Source: Aestuariibaculum sediminum
GTDB lineage: Bacteria; Bacteroidota; Bacteroidia; Flavobacteriales; Flavobacteriaceae
Assembly (NCBI RefSeq): GCF_014596945.1
Contig: NZ_JACVXB010000011.1
Span: 1 to 42,913, forward strand
DNA: 42,913 bases
Direction of reading: 5' to 3'
The notes under the pieces are model-generated. The model had not been told where the DNA came from. It saw nothing but the letters and a program-made list of their open reading frames with translations, and made no database searches. Every line of letters begins with the position of its first letter. Positions within the stretch are counted from its first letter, which is position 1. The position numbers and the translations under genes were made by a program. Below, in pieces: positions 1 through 9,271 of this stretch.

Positions 1-26
1 CTAGCAACATCGCCGCTAACGGGCTG

Positions 27-34
27 CAAATATA
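27..34 (-). promoter_or_regulatory. Leftward -7 box for a gene outside the window
   Basis: On the minus strand this reads TATATTTG, a full match to the Bacteroidota -7 consensus TAnnTTTG. Two overlapping TTTG motifs lie 17 to 21 bases upstream of it (positions 52-59), a fair distance for the -33 element. Any transcript would run left out of the window, so the gene it serves cannot be seen. Confidence 0.45.
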
Positions 35-170
35 CCCCGCTTTTTCCTTACCAAACAAACTTTTTTTATCCTTTTTTATTCATTTTTACACTCTTCTCTT
101 GTTGTCAATGAGTTACAATCCTTTTATTTTTATTTTCACTTAATAAACAGTCATGTTTTTTTACCAGACA

Positions 171-197
171 CTATAATATATTCTCAATATATTATAG
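171..197. repeat. AT-rich 12-bp perfect inverted repeat
   Basis: CTATAATATATT and its exact reverse complement are separated by three bases (ctc). It lies about 105 bases past the porin stop and has no T-run on the minus strand, so it is not a standard terminator. A second small inverted repeat, TAGGT-ATA-ACCTA, overlaps its right edge (195-207). The 12-bp block TAGAGCT(c/t)AAGA also appears twice nearby, around 226-238 and 280-291. Nothing coding is seen in the first 302 bases. Confidence 0.4.
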
Positions 198-302
198 GTA
201 TAACCTAATATTAGAATCATAACTGATAGAGCTCAAGAAGAAACGAACAAAGACTTCTATAAAACCCTAACTTGACCTAGAGCTTAAGATGAGGGGAACA
301 TT

Positions 303-2321
303 CTATAAAAAGAAATTCCAAACTACGCCAAAACGCACTGTAAAGTCCCTGTAAGGATTGTTTGGCGCAGAATAAAAATTATAACCTGTAAATGCTGAGT
401 TAAAATGCTCGGCCTTAGCAAATATTCTGGTTTGACGAATTCTTAAATTAATAAAGAAATCTAATAATGGAAAATCGCCATATTCTTTTTGGTTTTGCAC
501 ATAAAACTCTGCAATTAAAGGATTATATGCATTCATATAATATTTGGTAAAATATTTCATTGTAACTCCTGTTTGTAAAAACAAGGCTTTATCAAACATA
601 TGTGATGAGAAATAAAAAGTATTACGTGTTGTTAGCTGCGGCACATTTAGTACACCTTCGGTATTTTCATTTTGATATAATACAGTGTTGTTTAATGCGA
701 ACTTACCAAGCACAAACTCATTTTCGAACTTTACTCGTAGATAATTAATTGTTCCGCCAAATTGTTCCGGTCTTACCTGAAAGGTCGTTTCATCTTCCTT
801 AAAATAAACATAGTCTGTTATGGTAGAATAATCGACGGTAATGTTAGCCAACTCCTTATAATTAATTTTAAATTGAAGCTGTTGCGTTTCTATATTACTA
901 AAATTGTTTTGCCAGTTATAATTTATATAATCACTCTGATATAATAAAGTATTAAAATTTGGTGCTTTCGAACTATGATTAATACTTGCACTAGCAAAAA
1001 CATCTTCTTTTAACTTAAAGGATGCTGTACCTTTTATATAATTCCCATCGAAATCACCTGAAATATTCAAACCAAGCTCTCCAGATAAATCGAATCCTTT
1101 ATATTGTTTATGATATTTTCCTCCCGCCGCGAACACATCGCCCTTAAATCTATTGGTAATGGTTTGCCCATTTAAAACTACAACTTTATCATAACCATAA
1201 TTAAAGTTAGTATTATTAATATTAAATTGAACATCACCTATTATATTGTTGCTATAATTTACATGCACTTGGTTGTAGAATCGCTCTAAGGTATTTCTAT
1301 CTCTTAAATCTCTAGATCGAAATGCATCTCCAAAATAATTATTACTTGTTGATTGTGTATACTCATTATATTTATCTTCAAAAGATAAAATATGACCAAT
1401 ACTTAAATGATTTCTGGCTAACGAATCGTTTTTCTGAACTAAATTATAAGCATGATTTAAATAAAATCGTTTACCTACAAGCTTACTCCCAGCATCTTCA
1501 AAATTTACTTCAAAAATAGATCGGTCTAAATGATCTTCCTCTCCGGTTTCGAAAAACTCGATATTATCATCTCGAATACCGCCGTTTTCCTGGTTATAGA
1601 TATCTTGTGAAACGATATGTGCTTTAGCAACATAACGCGCGTTTTTAGTTTGATAATTGGTTGTAAATCTAAAATTCCCTGTACTTGCTAATATATGCTG
1701 ATACTTACCTAACGACCTTAACCCCTTGTAAGCAAGTGAAAAATTAAGTTGTGGCGAAGTATTTATGGAGAAAAAAGAATCTGCTAATTGCCCTTGCTCG
1801 AATGCGGTTTTAAAAAACAATTCGGTTAATGGCGTGGGCACACGATAATAGTAAATATCTTCAACTTCCATATAATTAAAATGCTTTCCTAAAGCGCCAA
1901 AGTCTGGCATTAACTTCGAATTTTGAAAATTATAAGTTAAACTATTATAGGTTTGTCCTAAATTAGAAAACGGCATGAGCCCAAAATTATCTTTTCTTAA
2001 ATAATTAAACTTATATTCTTTTTTAATGGTTAATGAGGTATCGACGTACGTCGTATCATTATCATGTGAAATAATAAGGTAGTCCGTAATTTTCGCTAAA
2101 TCTTTTGGCGATAATTTAGTAGAATCGGGCTCATCGGCAAATCCTAACTCACGACTAATTCTGCTTGGTCGTTCTTGAGCAAAAACAGCTAAGTCTAGGA
2201 AAAATAACAAGCAAACAGCAGCTACTTTAAATAAATATATGTGATTAGAATTATCTTGTTTATTTACCACCATTCGCATAAGCAACGTTTTTATACTTAA
2301 CGCCGTTTTTGTTATACCCAT
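303..2321 (-). CDS. Putative outer-membrane porin (Porin_10-like)
   Basis: A 672-residue secreted protein. The N terminus has a long basic region and then a hydrophobic stretch ending in VFAQ (about residue 49), consistent with a signal peptide. The rest is rich in alternating polar and aromatic residues (many Y, F, N) with no long hydrophobic helix, and it ends in VVWNFFL, so a terminal outer-membrane beta-strand is likely. Length and composition fit the putative porin family PF14121 that is common in flavobacteria; this is recognition, not a search. The substrate is unknown. The ATG at 2321 lies about 17 bases after a likely transcription start; Met15 or Met17 would also leave an intact signal peptide. 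It is divergent from rnhB and stands alone. Confidence 0.75.
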   Translation of the reverse strand: MGITKTALSIKTLLMRMVVNKQDNSNHIYLFKVAAVCLLFFLDLAVFAQERPSRISRELGFADEPDSTKLSPKDLAKITDYLIISHDNDTTYVDTSLTIKKEYKFNYLRKDNFGLMPFSNLGQTYNSLTYNFQNSKLMPDFGALGKHFNYMEVEDIYYYRVPTPLTELFFKTAFEQGQLADSFFSINTSPQLNFSLAYKGLRSLGKYQHILASTGNFRFTTNYQTKNARYVAKAHIVSQDIYNQENGGIRDDNIEFFETGEEDHLDRSIFEVNFEDAGSKLVGKRFYLNHAYNLVQKNDSLARNHLSIGHILSFEDKYNEYTQSTSNNYFGDAFRSRDLRDRNTLERFYNQVHVNYSNNIIGDVQFNINNTNFNYGYDKVVVLNGQTITNRFKGDVFAAGGKYHKQYKGFDLSGELGLNISGDFDGNYIKGTASFKLKEDVFASASINHSSKAPNFNTLLYQSDYINYNWQNNFSNIETQQLQFKINYKELANITVDYSTITDYVYFKEDETTFQVRPEQFGGTINYLRVKFENEFVLGKFALNNTVLYQNENTEGVLNVPQLTTRNTFYFSSHMFDKALFLQTGVTMKYFTKYYMNAYNPLIAEFYVQNQKEYGDFPLLDFFINLRIRQTRIFAKAEHFNSAFTGYNFYSAPNNPYRDFTVRFGVVWNFFL

Positions 2322-2344
2322 TTGTATTATTCAATTTTTCGGAA

Positions 2345-2352
2345 CAAAAGTA
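2345..2352 (-). promoter_or_regulatory. -7 box of the porin gene
   Basis: The minus strand reads TACTTTTG, matching TAnnTTTG, 24 bases before the porin ATG. This gives a short leader of roughly 17 bases and supports the upstream start at 2321. I see no convincing -33 TTG. Confidence 0.5.
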
Positions 2353-2390
2353 ATTATTTGAACGTAAAGAGCGGATAATTATTTTAAATA

Positions 2391-2424
2391 AACAAAGCCA
2401 ACATATCGATGCTGGCTTTGTTTT
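2391..2424 (+). terminator. Orphan terminator-like hairpin
   Basis: AACAAAGCCA (2391-2400) pairs with TGGCTTTGTT (2413-2422); the loop can add CAT/ATG pairs, and TT follows. On the minus strand the same stem is followed by TTATTT, so it could work both ways. It sits between two divergent genes and so terminates neither of them, which is odd. Confidence 0.45.
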
Positions 2425-2713
2425 AAAATTATTCATCATCCTATTTTAATAATGAATGACTTAAAATATTTATTTGAGTTAGTCTTACACAAACATCACA
2501 ATATTATCTTAAATAAACAAACAAAGCCATTAAAAATTTTCAAAACAAACCCATGTTTTCGATGAAATCATTCATGTATTATCAAAGAATCAAAAATTAT
2601 GTTATGATATTCGCACCCAGAAGCAATATACCCCATAAATCAACAAACATTAAATTCATTCCACTTTTCATTAAGAAATTGGGTTTTTCATTAAAATAAT
2701 GCTAATTATGCCT

Positions 2714-2721
2714 TAGATTTG
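2714..2721 (+). promoter_or_regulatory. rnhB: -7 box of rnhB
   Basis: TAGATTTG matches TAnnTTTG 11 bases before the first ATG at 2732. The predicted transcript start (about 2728) leaves almost no leader for that ATG and a slightly better one for the second ATG at 2741. Confidence 0.45.
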
Positions 2722-2731
2722 ACCTCATTTT

Positions 2732-3340
2732 ATGCATAACATGTTATTACTTAATCATTCGGAATTTAATTTAGAATGCGGCACCGACGAAGCGGGCCGC
2801 GGGTGTCTTGCGGGTCCCGTTACAGCAGCAGCTGTAATTCTTCCTAAAAATTTTAAGAATACCATTTTAAACGATTCGAAAAAATTAAGTGAAAACAAAC
2901 GGGACAAACTCAGGCCTATTGTTGAGGAAAACGCGCTAACCTTTGGAGTTTCACATATTTTTCAAGACGACATCGATCGTATAAATATTTTAAACGCTTC
3001 AATTCTTGCCATGCATAAATCTATTGAACAACTTTCGAAAACCCCTGAATTTATTATAGTTGATGGAAATAGATTTAAACCTTTTCAAAACATTCCTTAT
3101 GAAACCATTATTAAAGGGGACGGTAAATATTTAAGCATAGCTGCCGCCTCAATTTTAGCAAAAACCTATCGGGATGACTATATGAACAAAATTCATGAAG
3201 AATTCCCCATGTACAATTGGAAAAAAAACAAAGGATACCCAACAGTAGAACATCGAGAAGCCATAAAAAAATACGGCGTAACAAAGTACCACAGAAAATC
3301 GTTTAAACTATTACCAGACCAATTAAAATTAGATTTATAA
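2732..3340 (+). CDS. rnhB: Ribonuclease HII
   Basis: Cleaves the RNA strand of RNA/DNA hybrids and removes single ribonucleotides left in DNA; cytoplasmic. At 202 residues it has the usual length. The signature DEAGRG (D19, E20) is followed by a glycine/proline turn. D111 in IIVDGNR and D130 in KGDGK complete the expected acidic metal-binding set, and [14 protein letters not shown] is the conserved helix after it. Start: ATG at 2732, or the fourth residue (2741), which would fit the -7 box better. The following lipoprotein is in the same direction 71 bases on, but has its own -7 box. Confidence 0.95.
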   Translation: MHNMLLLNHSEFNLECGTDEAGRGCLAGPVTAAAVILPKNFKNTILNDSKKLSENKRDKLRPIVEENALTFGVSHIFQDDIDRINILNASILAMHKSIEQLSKTPEFIIVDGNRFKPFQNIPYETIIKGDGKYLSIAAASILAKTYRDDYMNKIHEEFPMYNWKKNKGYPTVEHREAIKKYGVTKYHRKSFKLLPDQLKLDL

Positions 3341-3386
3341 GTGATGATATTACCTGCAATATATATTCTATCAAATGAAAAATATG

Positions 3387-3394
3387 TAGGTTTG
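3387..3394 (+). promoter_or_regulatory. -7 box before the large lipoprotein
   Basis: TAGGTTTG matches TAnnTTTG 17 bases before the ATG at 3412. It suggests transcription independent of rnhB, with a leader of about ten bases. Confidence 0.45.
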
Positions 3395-3411
3395 TATAAA
3401 TTAACCCATGT

Positions 3412-5847
3412 ATGAGATTATTTAGTTTTTCGCTGCTTCTTTGCCTTATTTTAAGTTGCTCAAATACAAATACCAATCGATCAAAACCTCTAGATTACAT
3501 TCCTGAAAATACTTCAGTGATATTAAAAACTTCGAATACTGAAAATTTAAAAAGTAGCATCCTAAATAGCGATTTGGTTCAAACATTCTCAAAAACAAAA
3601 AGCTACACGCATTTATCAGAAAATTTAGAATACCTAAAGCTTTTAAAACCCCAAGAAGACCTACTTATTTGTATTTCAAAATCAGACTCTAACAGCACCC
3701 ACATTACTGCCATTACCAAATATCACGAACATGTAATAAAGAGTGATTCAGTGGTTAAATATACAATAACCAATGTTAAGGAAAACGATAAAACCTTTAA
3801 GCAAATTACATTCAACAACAAAACTTATTATAGTGCAGTTATAGACAGCATACTTTTCACGTCGACTTCAAAATCAATAGTAAACAAAGCTTTTGAAAAT
3901 AAAAAAGCTATAAATTCAGATTTAGAAAAAATATACAAAACGACCAGCAATGATCGCACCGTATCCGTTTTAGCAAAAGCAGACAATCCGTTTTTAAAAT
4001 CGTTTTTTATTGAAGACAGCCTAAGCTTTAAAACATTGACTAATTATATAGCTTTGGATATAGACATCAGTCAAAATGAAACCTATATTAACGGAATAAC
4101 CAAAGCTACCGATTCTACAAAAAGTTTAATTAATATTTTTAAAAATACCATTCCGCAAGACAATCAAACAGCAAACATAACACCGTCTAATTCTGATGGA
4201 TTTTTAAGTTTTACTTTTAGTCATTTTGAAAACCTAAAAACAAATCTATTAGCCTATAAAAAACAAGATTCTCTTACCGAAAACACCGAAATTTTCGATA
4301 ATATTATTGAAATTGGCGTTATATACCAAGACAATGATCGCGCTGTAGCACTAAACTCTGTTGATGTTATCGCTACCGAAGATGCTTTGATTAGCGAACA
4401 AAACACAGTAGACACTTTTAGAGAAATTGAAATTTTTAGTTTTAGTAAGCCAGACCTATTTAGTAATACTTTTTCACCAATTATCACCTTTAATAAGGCT
4501 ACTAAATATTGTATTTTGAATAACTTTTTTGTGTTTGCCGATAATATTGAATTGCTTCAAAGTATTATAACCAATTATCAAAATAAAACCACATTAAGTG
4601 AACGCGACGTTTTTGTACAAACAAAAGAACAATTAACCGATGCTGCTTCGTTAATGGTCGTGACCAATCCTTCTTCCTTAAAGCAAATTGTTTCTAAAAA
4701 TTTTAACGAAGACTTAAACGTAAATCTAGACGATTACCCTATTTCGTCGCTTCAATTTATTTATGATCGGGATTTTGCCCACATAAATGGCGTTATTAAA
4801 AAAGGAAAAGCTAAAGCTGCAGTTAATGCAGTATCAGAAGAATTAAATATTAAGCTGGATAACGACCTATTAACAAATCCGCAATTCGTAACGAATCATA
4901 TAACTCGCGAAAAAGAAATTGTGGTTCAGGATGTAAAAAACAATTTATACCTCATCTCGAACAAAGGTAAAATTTTATGGAAAAAGGAATTGCAAGGCCC
5001 CGTTTTAGGCACAATTGAACAGATTGACATTTATTCTAACGGAAGACTTCAGTTAACTTTTGCTACTCCAAATCGGGTTTATGTTATTGACCGAAATGGA
5101 AAAGACGTCCGCCCATTCCCAATGAAATTTAGCGATAAAATAACCCAACCTTTAGCAGTATTTGATTACGACAAAAACAAAAAATACAGACTTTTAGTTA
5201 CCCAAGGCAAAAATGTTTTAATGTACAATGATGAGGCTAAAATAGTTAAAGGGTTTACTTTTAAATCGGCGAAAAACACCATAATTACAACGCCTAAACA
5301 TATTCGAATAGGTTCAAAAGACTATATAGTAATAAAAACAGTCGACAAACTTTATATTTTAGACAGGACTGGCCGAACTCGGGTTACCCCAAAAACAGAT
5401 TATAAATATGCCGAAACACCAGTGTTTTTATATAACAGCAAATTTATTACCACAGGTGTAAATGGGCATTTAATTTCAGTGGACACCAAGGGCAACGTCG
5501 CTTCTCAGGATTTAAATCTGTCGGAAAAACACGCCATTACAACTTCAACGAAATCATTGGTTGCCCAAAGTGATAATACATTAACCATAAAAGGCAAGAC
5601 CATTGAAATAGATTATGGAAATTATACTGCCCCAGAATTCTTTTACTTAAAAGACAAGATTTATGTTTCTATAACCGATTTGCAAACCCATAAGGCGTAC
5701 CTATATGATAGTCAAGCGAAATTGTTACCCAATTTTCCGGTTTATGCAAACTCACCCATACAGTTGGACAACATTAACAAAGATTCAAATTTAGAATTTG
5801 TTGCTAAAGGAGAAAGTAATTCTATATTACTATATCAATTGAATTAA
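3412..5847 (+). CDS. Large lipoprotein with C-terminal propeller-like repeats
   Basis: An 811-residue protein starting with a lipoprotein signal (MRLFSFSLLLCLILSC; lipidated Cys16), so probably membrane-anchored outside the cytoplasm. Roughly residues 25-470 are a mixed region with phrases such as FSFSKPDLFSNTF and ASLMVVTNPSSLKQIV that recall DUF3352-type exported proteins; this link is tentative. From about residue 490 there are short repeats of the PQQ/WD-like kind (NNLYLISNKGKILWKKEL, NRVYVIDRNGKDV, DKLYILDRTGRTR, NGHLISVDTKGNV), consistent with a beta-propeller. No catalytic residues are recognised. It lies between rnhB and a nucleoid protein, which gives no clear functional hint. Partner and function unknown. 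Confidence 0.75.
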   Translation: MRLFSFSLLLCLILSCSNTNTNRSKPLDYIPENTSVILKTSNTENLKSSILNSDLVQTFSKTKSYTHLSENLEYLKLLKPQEDLLICISKSDSNSTHITAITKYHEHVIKSDSVVKYTITNVKENDKTFKQITFNNKTYYSAVIDSILFTSTSKSIVNKAFENKKAINSDLEKIYKTTSNDRTVSVLAKADNPFLKSFFIEDSLSFKTLTNYIALDIDISQNETYINGITKATDSTKSLINIFKNTIPQDNQTANITPSNSDGFLSFTFSHFENLKTNLLAYKKQDSLTENTEIFDNIIEIGVIYQDNDRAVALNSVDVIATEDALISEQNTVDTFREIEIFSFSKPDLFSNTFSPIITFNKATKYCILNNFFVFADNIELLQSIITNYQNKTTLSERDVFVQTKEQLTDAASLMVVTNPSSLKQIVSKNFNEDLNVNLDDYPISSLQFIYDRDFAHINGVIKKGKAKAAVNAVSEELNIKLDNDLLTNPQFVTNHITREKEIVVQDVKNNLYLISNKGKILWKKELQGPVLGTIEQIDIYSNGRLQLTFATPNRVYVIDRNGKDVRPFPMKFSDKITQPLAVFDYDKNKKYRLLVTQGKNVLMYNDEAKIVKGFTFKSAKNTIITTPKHIRIGSKDYIVIKTVDKLYILDRTGRTRVTPKTDYKYAETPVFLYNSKFITTGVNGHLISVDTKGNVASQDLNLSEKHAITTSTKSLVAQSDNTLTIKGKTIEIDYGNYTAPEFFYLKDKIYVSITDLQTHKAYLYDSQAKLLPNFPVYANSPIQLDNINKDSNLEFVAKGESNSILLYQLN

Positions 5848-5931
5848 TATCAGGGCTTTTTTCTTTTTTTACAAAAAACTATTTTTAAGTCGAAGAAGTT
5901 TCTATAGTATTGCATCATTAATATTTACAAC

Positions 5932-6981
5932 ATGATTTCAAGAAAAAACGCGTCCATTTCAAAATTCATCATCCATAAAGTTGGTAATAAATTCAACAGC
6001 ACAAAAAATGCATTTTCAGAAAAATTAGTTGAGTTTGACGAAGCCAGCTACGAATTAATGCTACCGTTTTTACTTCGCCCCTTTGGAACCGTGGTACAAA
6101 GCTACCGGTTTAATCATCACGCCAATGTGAATTTAAATGAAATCAATTCTTATTCGGCACAAATTTTTAATGACGACGATGCTTTTATTGAAGTTTCAAA
6201 ACATATTGTTACACATTTATTTGAACAATCTACATCTGCAAATATTAAAACCGGAGATGTTTTAGTTGTCATGTTTGAAGGCATAGAGTTTAATGATATA
6301 ACCACCAATGCCCTCGGAATATTTAAAATTGAAAACAAAGTTAATTTCTTCCAGACCTTTTTAGAGAATAACAGTTACGATGTTCTGGTGCAAAAAGGAA
6401 TAAGTAGTAAAAAAGTAGATAAAGGTTGTTTAATTTTAAATCAGTCGGATACCGAAGGAAATATTATTTTGTCTGTAGACAACAACAATTACGACGCCCA
6501 ATACTGGATTAATCAGTTTTTAAATATTAAATATGCCGATGATTCGAATAACCACACACAGCAGTATATCGAATTATGTAAAGATTTCTCTGAAGAGATT
6601 TTAAAATCTACTTATGGTGCCCAGGAAAAAAATGCGTTTTTAGCAAAATCTATCGATTTCTTTAAGGAAAATGAAGTTGTAAATGTTGAACGTTTTAAAG
6701 AAGAATTATTTGAAGAAGATAAGCACAAATCCATGTTTGACGATTACAAAAAAACCTTTGAAAGCGAACAGAATTTAGTACTTAGAAATCAGTTTGACGT
6801 TTCCGAACGTGTAGTAAATAAAGAGAAAAAGAAAATAAAAACCGACATAAAACTCGACACTCATTTTTCAATTAAAGTAGATATTGATGCACCCGATGCT
6901 ACAGTAGATTACTTAGAGCGCGGTTACGATGAAGAGAAAAAAATGCACTACTACAAGGTATTTTTTAATGCAGAAAACTAA
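5932..6981 (+). CDS. Nucleoid-associated protein, NdpA/YejK-like (PF04245)
   Basis: A 349-residue cytoplasmic protein. The N terminus (IHKVGNKFNSTKNAFSEKLVEFDE) and the later stretches FEGIEFND, LGIFKIENK and KGCLILN match my recollection of the 37-kDa nucleoid-associated family, and full length fits. The family binds DNA or the nucleoid; its exact role is poorly defined. The C-terminal part (FDVSERVVNKEKKKIKTDIKLD) is basic, then ends with a hydrophilic strand region. It starts 84 bases after the lipoprotein stop. No clear terminator separates the two, so co-transcription is possible. Confidence 0.8.
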   Translation: MISRKNASISKFIIHKVGNKFNSTKNAFSEKLVEFDEASYELMLPFLLRPFGTVVQSYRFNHHANVNLNEINSYSAQIFNDDDAFIEVSKHIVTHLFEQSTSANIKTGDVLVVMFEGIEFNDITTNALGIFKIENKVNFFQTFLENNSYDVLVQKGISSKKVDKGCLILNQSDTEGNIILSVDNNNYDAQYWINQFLNIKYADDSNNHTQQYIELCKDFSEEILKSTYGAQEKNAFLAKSIDFFKENEVVNVERFKEELFEEDKHKSMFDDYKKTFESEQNLVLRNQFDVSERVVNKEKKKIKTDIKLDTHFSIKVDIDAPDATVDYLERGYDEEKKMHYYKVFFNAEN

Positions 6982-7399
6982 ATTCTAACCGAGTTTCGGA
7001 TTTTAATAATTATTTACAACTAAACAATTATAAGTATCTAATATTTTAAAATAGTATCATAACAAAAAGGTTTTCTACATTCCCTTAAAAAAATATCCGA
7101 AACCCAAAAAAATATATTGAAATTCTCTGAAAAGCCTTATCTTAGTTACTCTAAGGTTTACAACCTTTGTACTGATCAATAAGATTAAATAAACTATTGT
7201 ATTTCTATAGACTCTAAAAATACTCTCCTAACTTAATATTTAGAGTTTAAGAAATAAGAAGCAAATATTCTTAAATAAAAATGAATTAAATGGGTTTTAA
7301 GAAAATAGCAATGTCGTTTTTCAGGTCATTTATTTTGTAAGATAGTATAAAATAAATCCAGTTACGTTGAAACCCCGAAATAAACCATCCTAAAGCTAT
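6982..7399. other. Intergenic region before the PAS kinase
   Basis: 418 bases without a gene. Just after the stop there is a very short hairpin CCGA-gtt-TCGG followed by ATTTT (6989-7005) that could be a weak terminator. Around 7155-7170 there is AAGGTT-tac-AACCTT followed by TGT, a 6-bp inverted repeat overlapping the near-consensus promoter AACCTTTG. The remainder is AT-rich, with no coding frame I would defend. Confidence 0.4.
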
Positions 7400-9271
7400 A
7401 TGAATTATTTAGAGAAAGAGCTTAATAACTTAATACAAATCGACTCCAATATATTCCATTTTATACAGAACAACTCTTTGGATGGTATGTGGTATTGGGA
7501 TTTAGAAAGTCCGGAACACGAATGGATGAACGAAAAATTCTGGGAAACTTTAGGGTACGACCCCAAGGACATGCCGCATACACCTTCGGCATGGCAGGAT
7601 ATTATTAATCCTGATGATTTGGAGATCGCTAAAACTAACATGTACAAACATTTAAAAGACCCAAACTATCCCTACGATCAAATTGTTAGGTATACCCATA
7701 AACAAGGAAGAATCATTTGGATACGTTGTAAAGGCCTGGCCATTCGAGATAAAGATGGTAAACCAATACGTATGTTAGGTTCTCATATAGATGTGACAAG
7801 TTTAAAGGAAAACGAAGAATATTTACAACATTGTAATAAAGAAGCTAATATTGGCTATTGGGAAGTAGATGTAAATACAAAAAAAATAACCTGGAGTGAC
7901 CATACGAGAAAAATACATGGCGTCGATAACAATTTCGAACCTAATATCGATACTGCCATAGCATTTTACAAAAAAGGGAAACATAGGGATAGAATTACAA
8001 CTTTGGTTGAAAATGCCATGAATAATGGCGAACGTTTTACCGAGGAACTTAAAATTATTACAGCTCATGGCGAAGAAAAATGGATTAAGGTACTAGGAAT
8101 TCCTGAAAGAACCAATAATAGCTTTAGCCGCATTTACGGTACCATTCAGGATATTCAAAAACGAAAAGAATCTGAAATTCAACTACAACGTAGCGAACAA
8201 GCCTTTAGAGGTAATTTTGAAAACTCTGCAATAGGCATGGCCATTCTCAATACCGAAGGCCAATGGTTAAAAGTTAATAAGGCGCTATGCGACATTATTG
8301 GTTACACCGAAGAAGAACTAAAAAAGTTAACCTTTCAAGATATTACCCACCCCGATGATTTAGATCTGGATTTAGCTTTACTCCAAGAAGTAATTGATGG
8401 AAAGCGGGACCATTACCACATGGAAAAACGATACTTCCATAAAAACAGAAAAATTGTGTATATCCAATTGTCTGTTTCTGTGGTTAGAAAAAACAATAAA
8501 GAAGTATTGCATTTCATTTCTCAAATAACTGATATTACACAATTAAAAAAGCAAGAGCAACAATTAAAAAAAATCATTTCTATTACTCAAGATCAAAATG
8601 AGCGTTTAAAAAACTTTGCTCATATCGTATCCCACAATTTGCGTTCACACTCTTCGGGAATTTCGGCTCTATTAGAAATCCTTAAGGAAGAGAATCCGGA
8701 CTACTTCCAAAATGAAATGATAAAATTACTGGAATTGTCTTCAAATAATTTACTTGAAACAATTGAAGACTTATCTGAAATAGTTAAAATTAATTTATCA
8801 TCAGAGGACAGTCTTATTAAAATAGCTTTAAAGCCTGTAATCAACAGTCAAATAAGCGCCATTAAGGCACTTGCCGAAAAAAACAATATTACTATTAATA
8901 ACACGGTATCCGAAGATTTAAGCGTTTATGCTATAAAAGCTTACCTAGAAAGCATTGTACTAAATTTTATTACAAACGCCATAAAATATAGTTCGAAAGA
9001 CCGGGACAGTTATTTAAATATTTCAGCAGAAAAAAACAAAAACTTCACCATAATAACTTTTGAAGACAATGGTCTTGGAATTAACTTAGACCAACACAAA
9101 AACAAACTTTTTGGAATGTACAAAACCTTCCATAAAAACCCCGATGCAAAAGGTATAGGCCTATTTATAACTAAAAACCAAGTTGAAGCTTTAGGTGGTA
9201 AAATTGATGTGTTTAGTGAAGTTAACAAAGGTTCCACATTTAAAGTCTACTTGAAACATGAAAAAAATTAA
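7400..9271 (+). CDS. PAS-domain sensor histidine kinase (soluble)
   Basis: A 623-residue kinase with no transmembrane segment, so likely a cytoplasmic sensor. Three PAS units in a row: about 25-138 (ending RMLGSHIDVTSLKENEEYL), about 140-257 (ending IYGTIQDIQKRKESE) and about 262-385 (ending FISQITDITQLKKQEQQ). A dimerisation/phosphoacceptor region follows with His412 in HIVSHNLRSH; here the usual HExRTP is replaced by HNLRSH, a variant I know from Bacteroidota kinases. The ATPase domain has the N box (NFITNAIKYSS), G1 (EDNGLGI) and G2 (GIGLFITKNQVEALGG). Its end overlaps the response regulator by 14 bases, so the two form one translational unit. The ligand is unknown. Confidence 0.92.
   Translation: MNYLEKELNNLIQIDSNIFHFIQNNSLDGMWYWDLESPEHEWMNEKFWETLGYDPKDMPHTPSAWQDIINPDDLEIAKTNMYKHLKDPNYPYDQIVRYTHKQGRIIWIRCKGLAIRDKDGKPIRMLGSHIDVTSLKENEEYLQHCNKEANIGYWEVDVNTKKITWSDHTRKIHGVDNNFEPNIDTAIAFYKKGKHRDRITTLVENAMNNGERFTEELKIITAHGEEKWIKVLGIPERTNNSFSRIYGTIQDIQKRKESEIQLQRSEQAFRGNFENSAIGMAILNTEGQWLKVNKALCDIIGYTEEELKKLTFQDITHPDDLDLDLALLQEVIDGKRDHYHMEKRYFHKNRKIVYIQLSVSVVRKNNKEVLHFISQITDITQLKKQEQQLKKIISITQDQNERLKNFAHIVSHNLRSHSSGISALLEILKEENPDYFQNEMIKLLELSSNNLLETIEDLSEIVKINLSSEDSLIKIALKPVINSQISAIKALAEKNNITINNTVSEDLSVYAIKAYLESIVLNFITNAIKYSSKDRDSYLNISAEKNKNFTIITFEDNGLGINLDQHKNKLFGMYKTFHKNPDAKGIGLFITKNQVEALGGKIDVFSEVNKGSTFKVYLKHEKN

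Larger units (their letters stand above)
2322..2731. other. Divergent intergenic region, porin / rnhB
   Basis: 410 bases without a supportable gene. It holds the two divergent -7 boxes (2345-2352 and 2714-2721), a strong hairpin at 2391-2424, and a second partial copy of the DNA leading into that hairpin: ttaaataaacaaagcca at 2384-2400 recurs at 2509-2529 with a 4-base insertion. The hairpin and its partial duplicate may be left from a lost gene. Confidence 0.5.
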
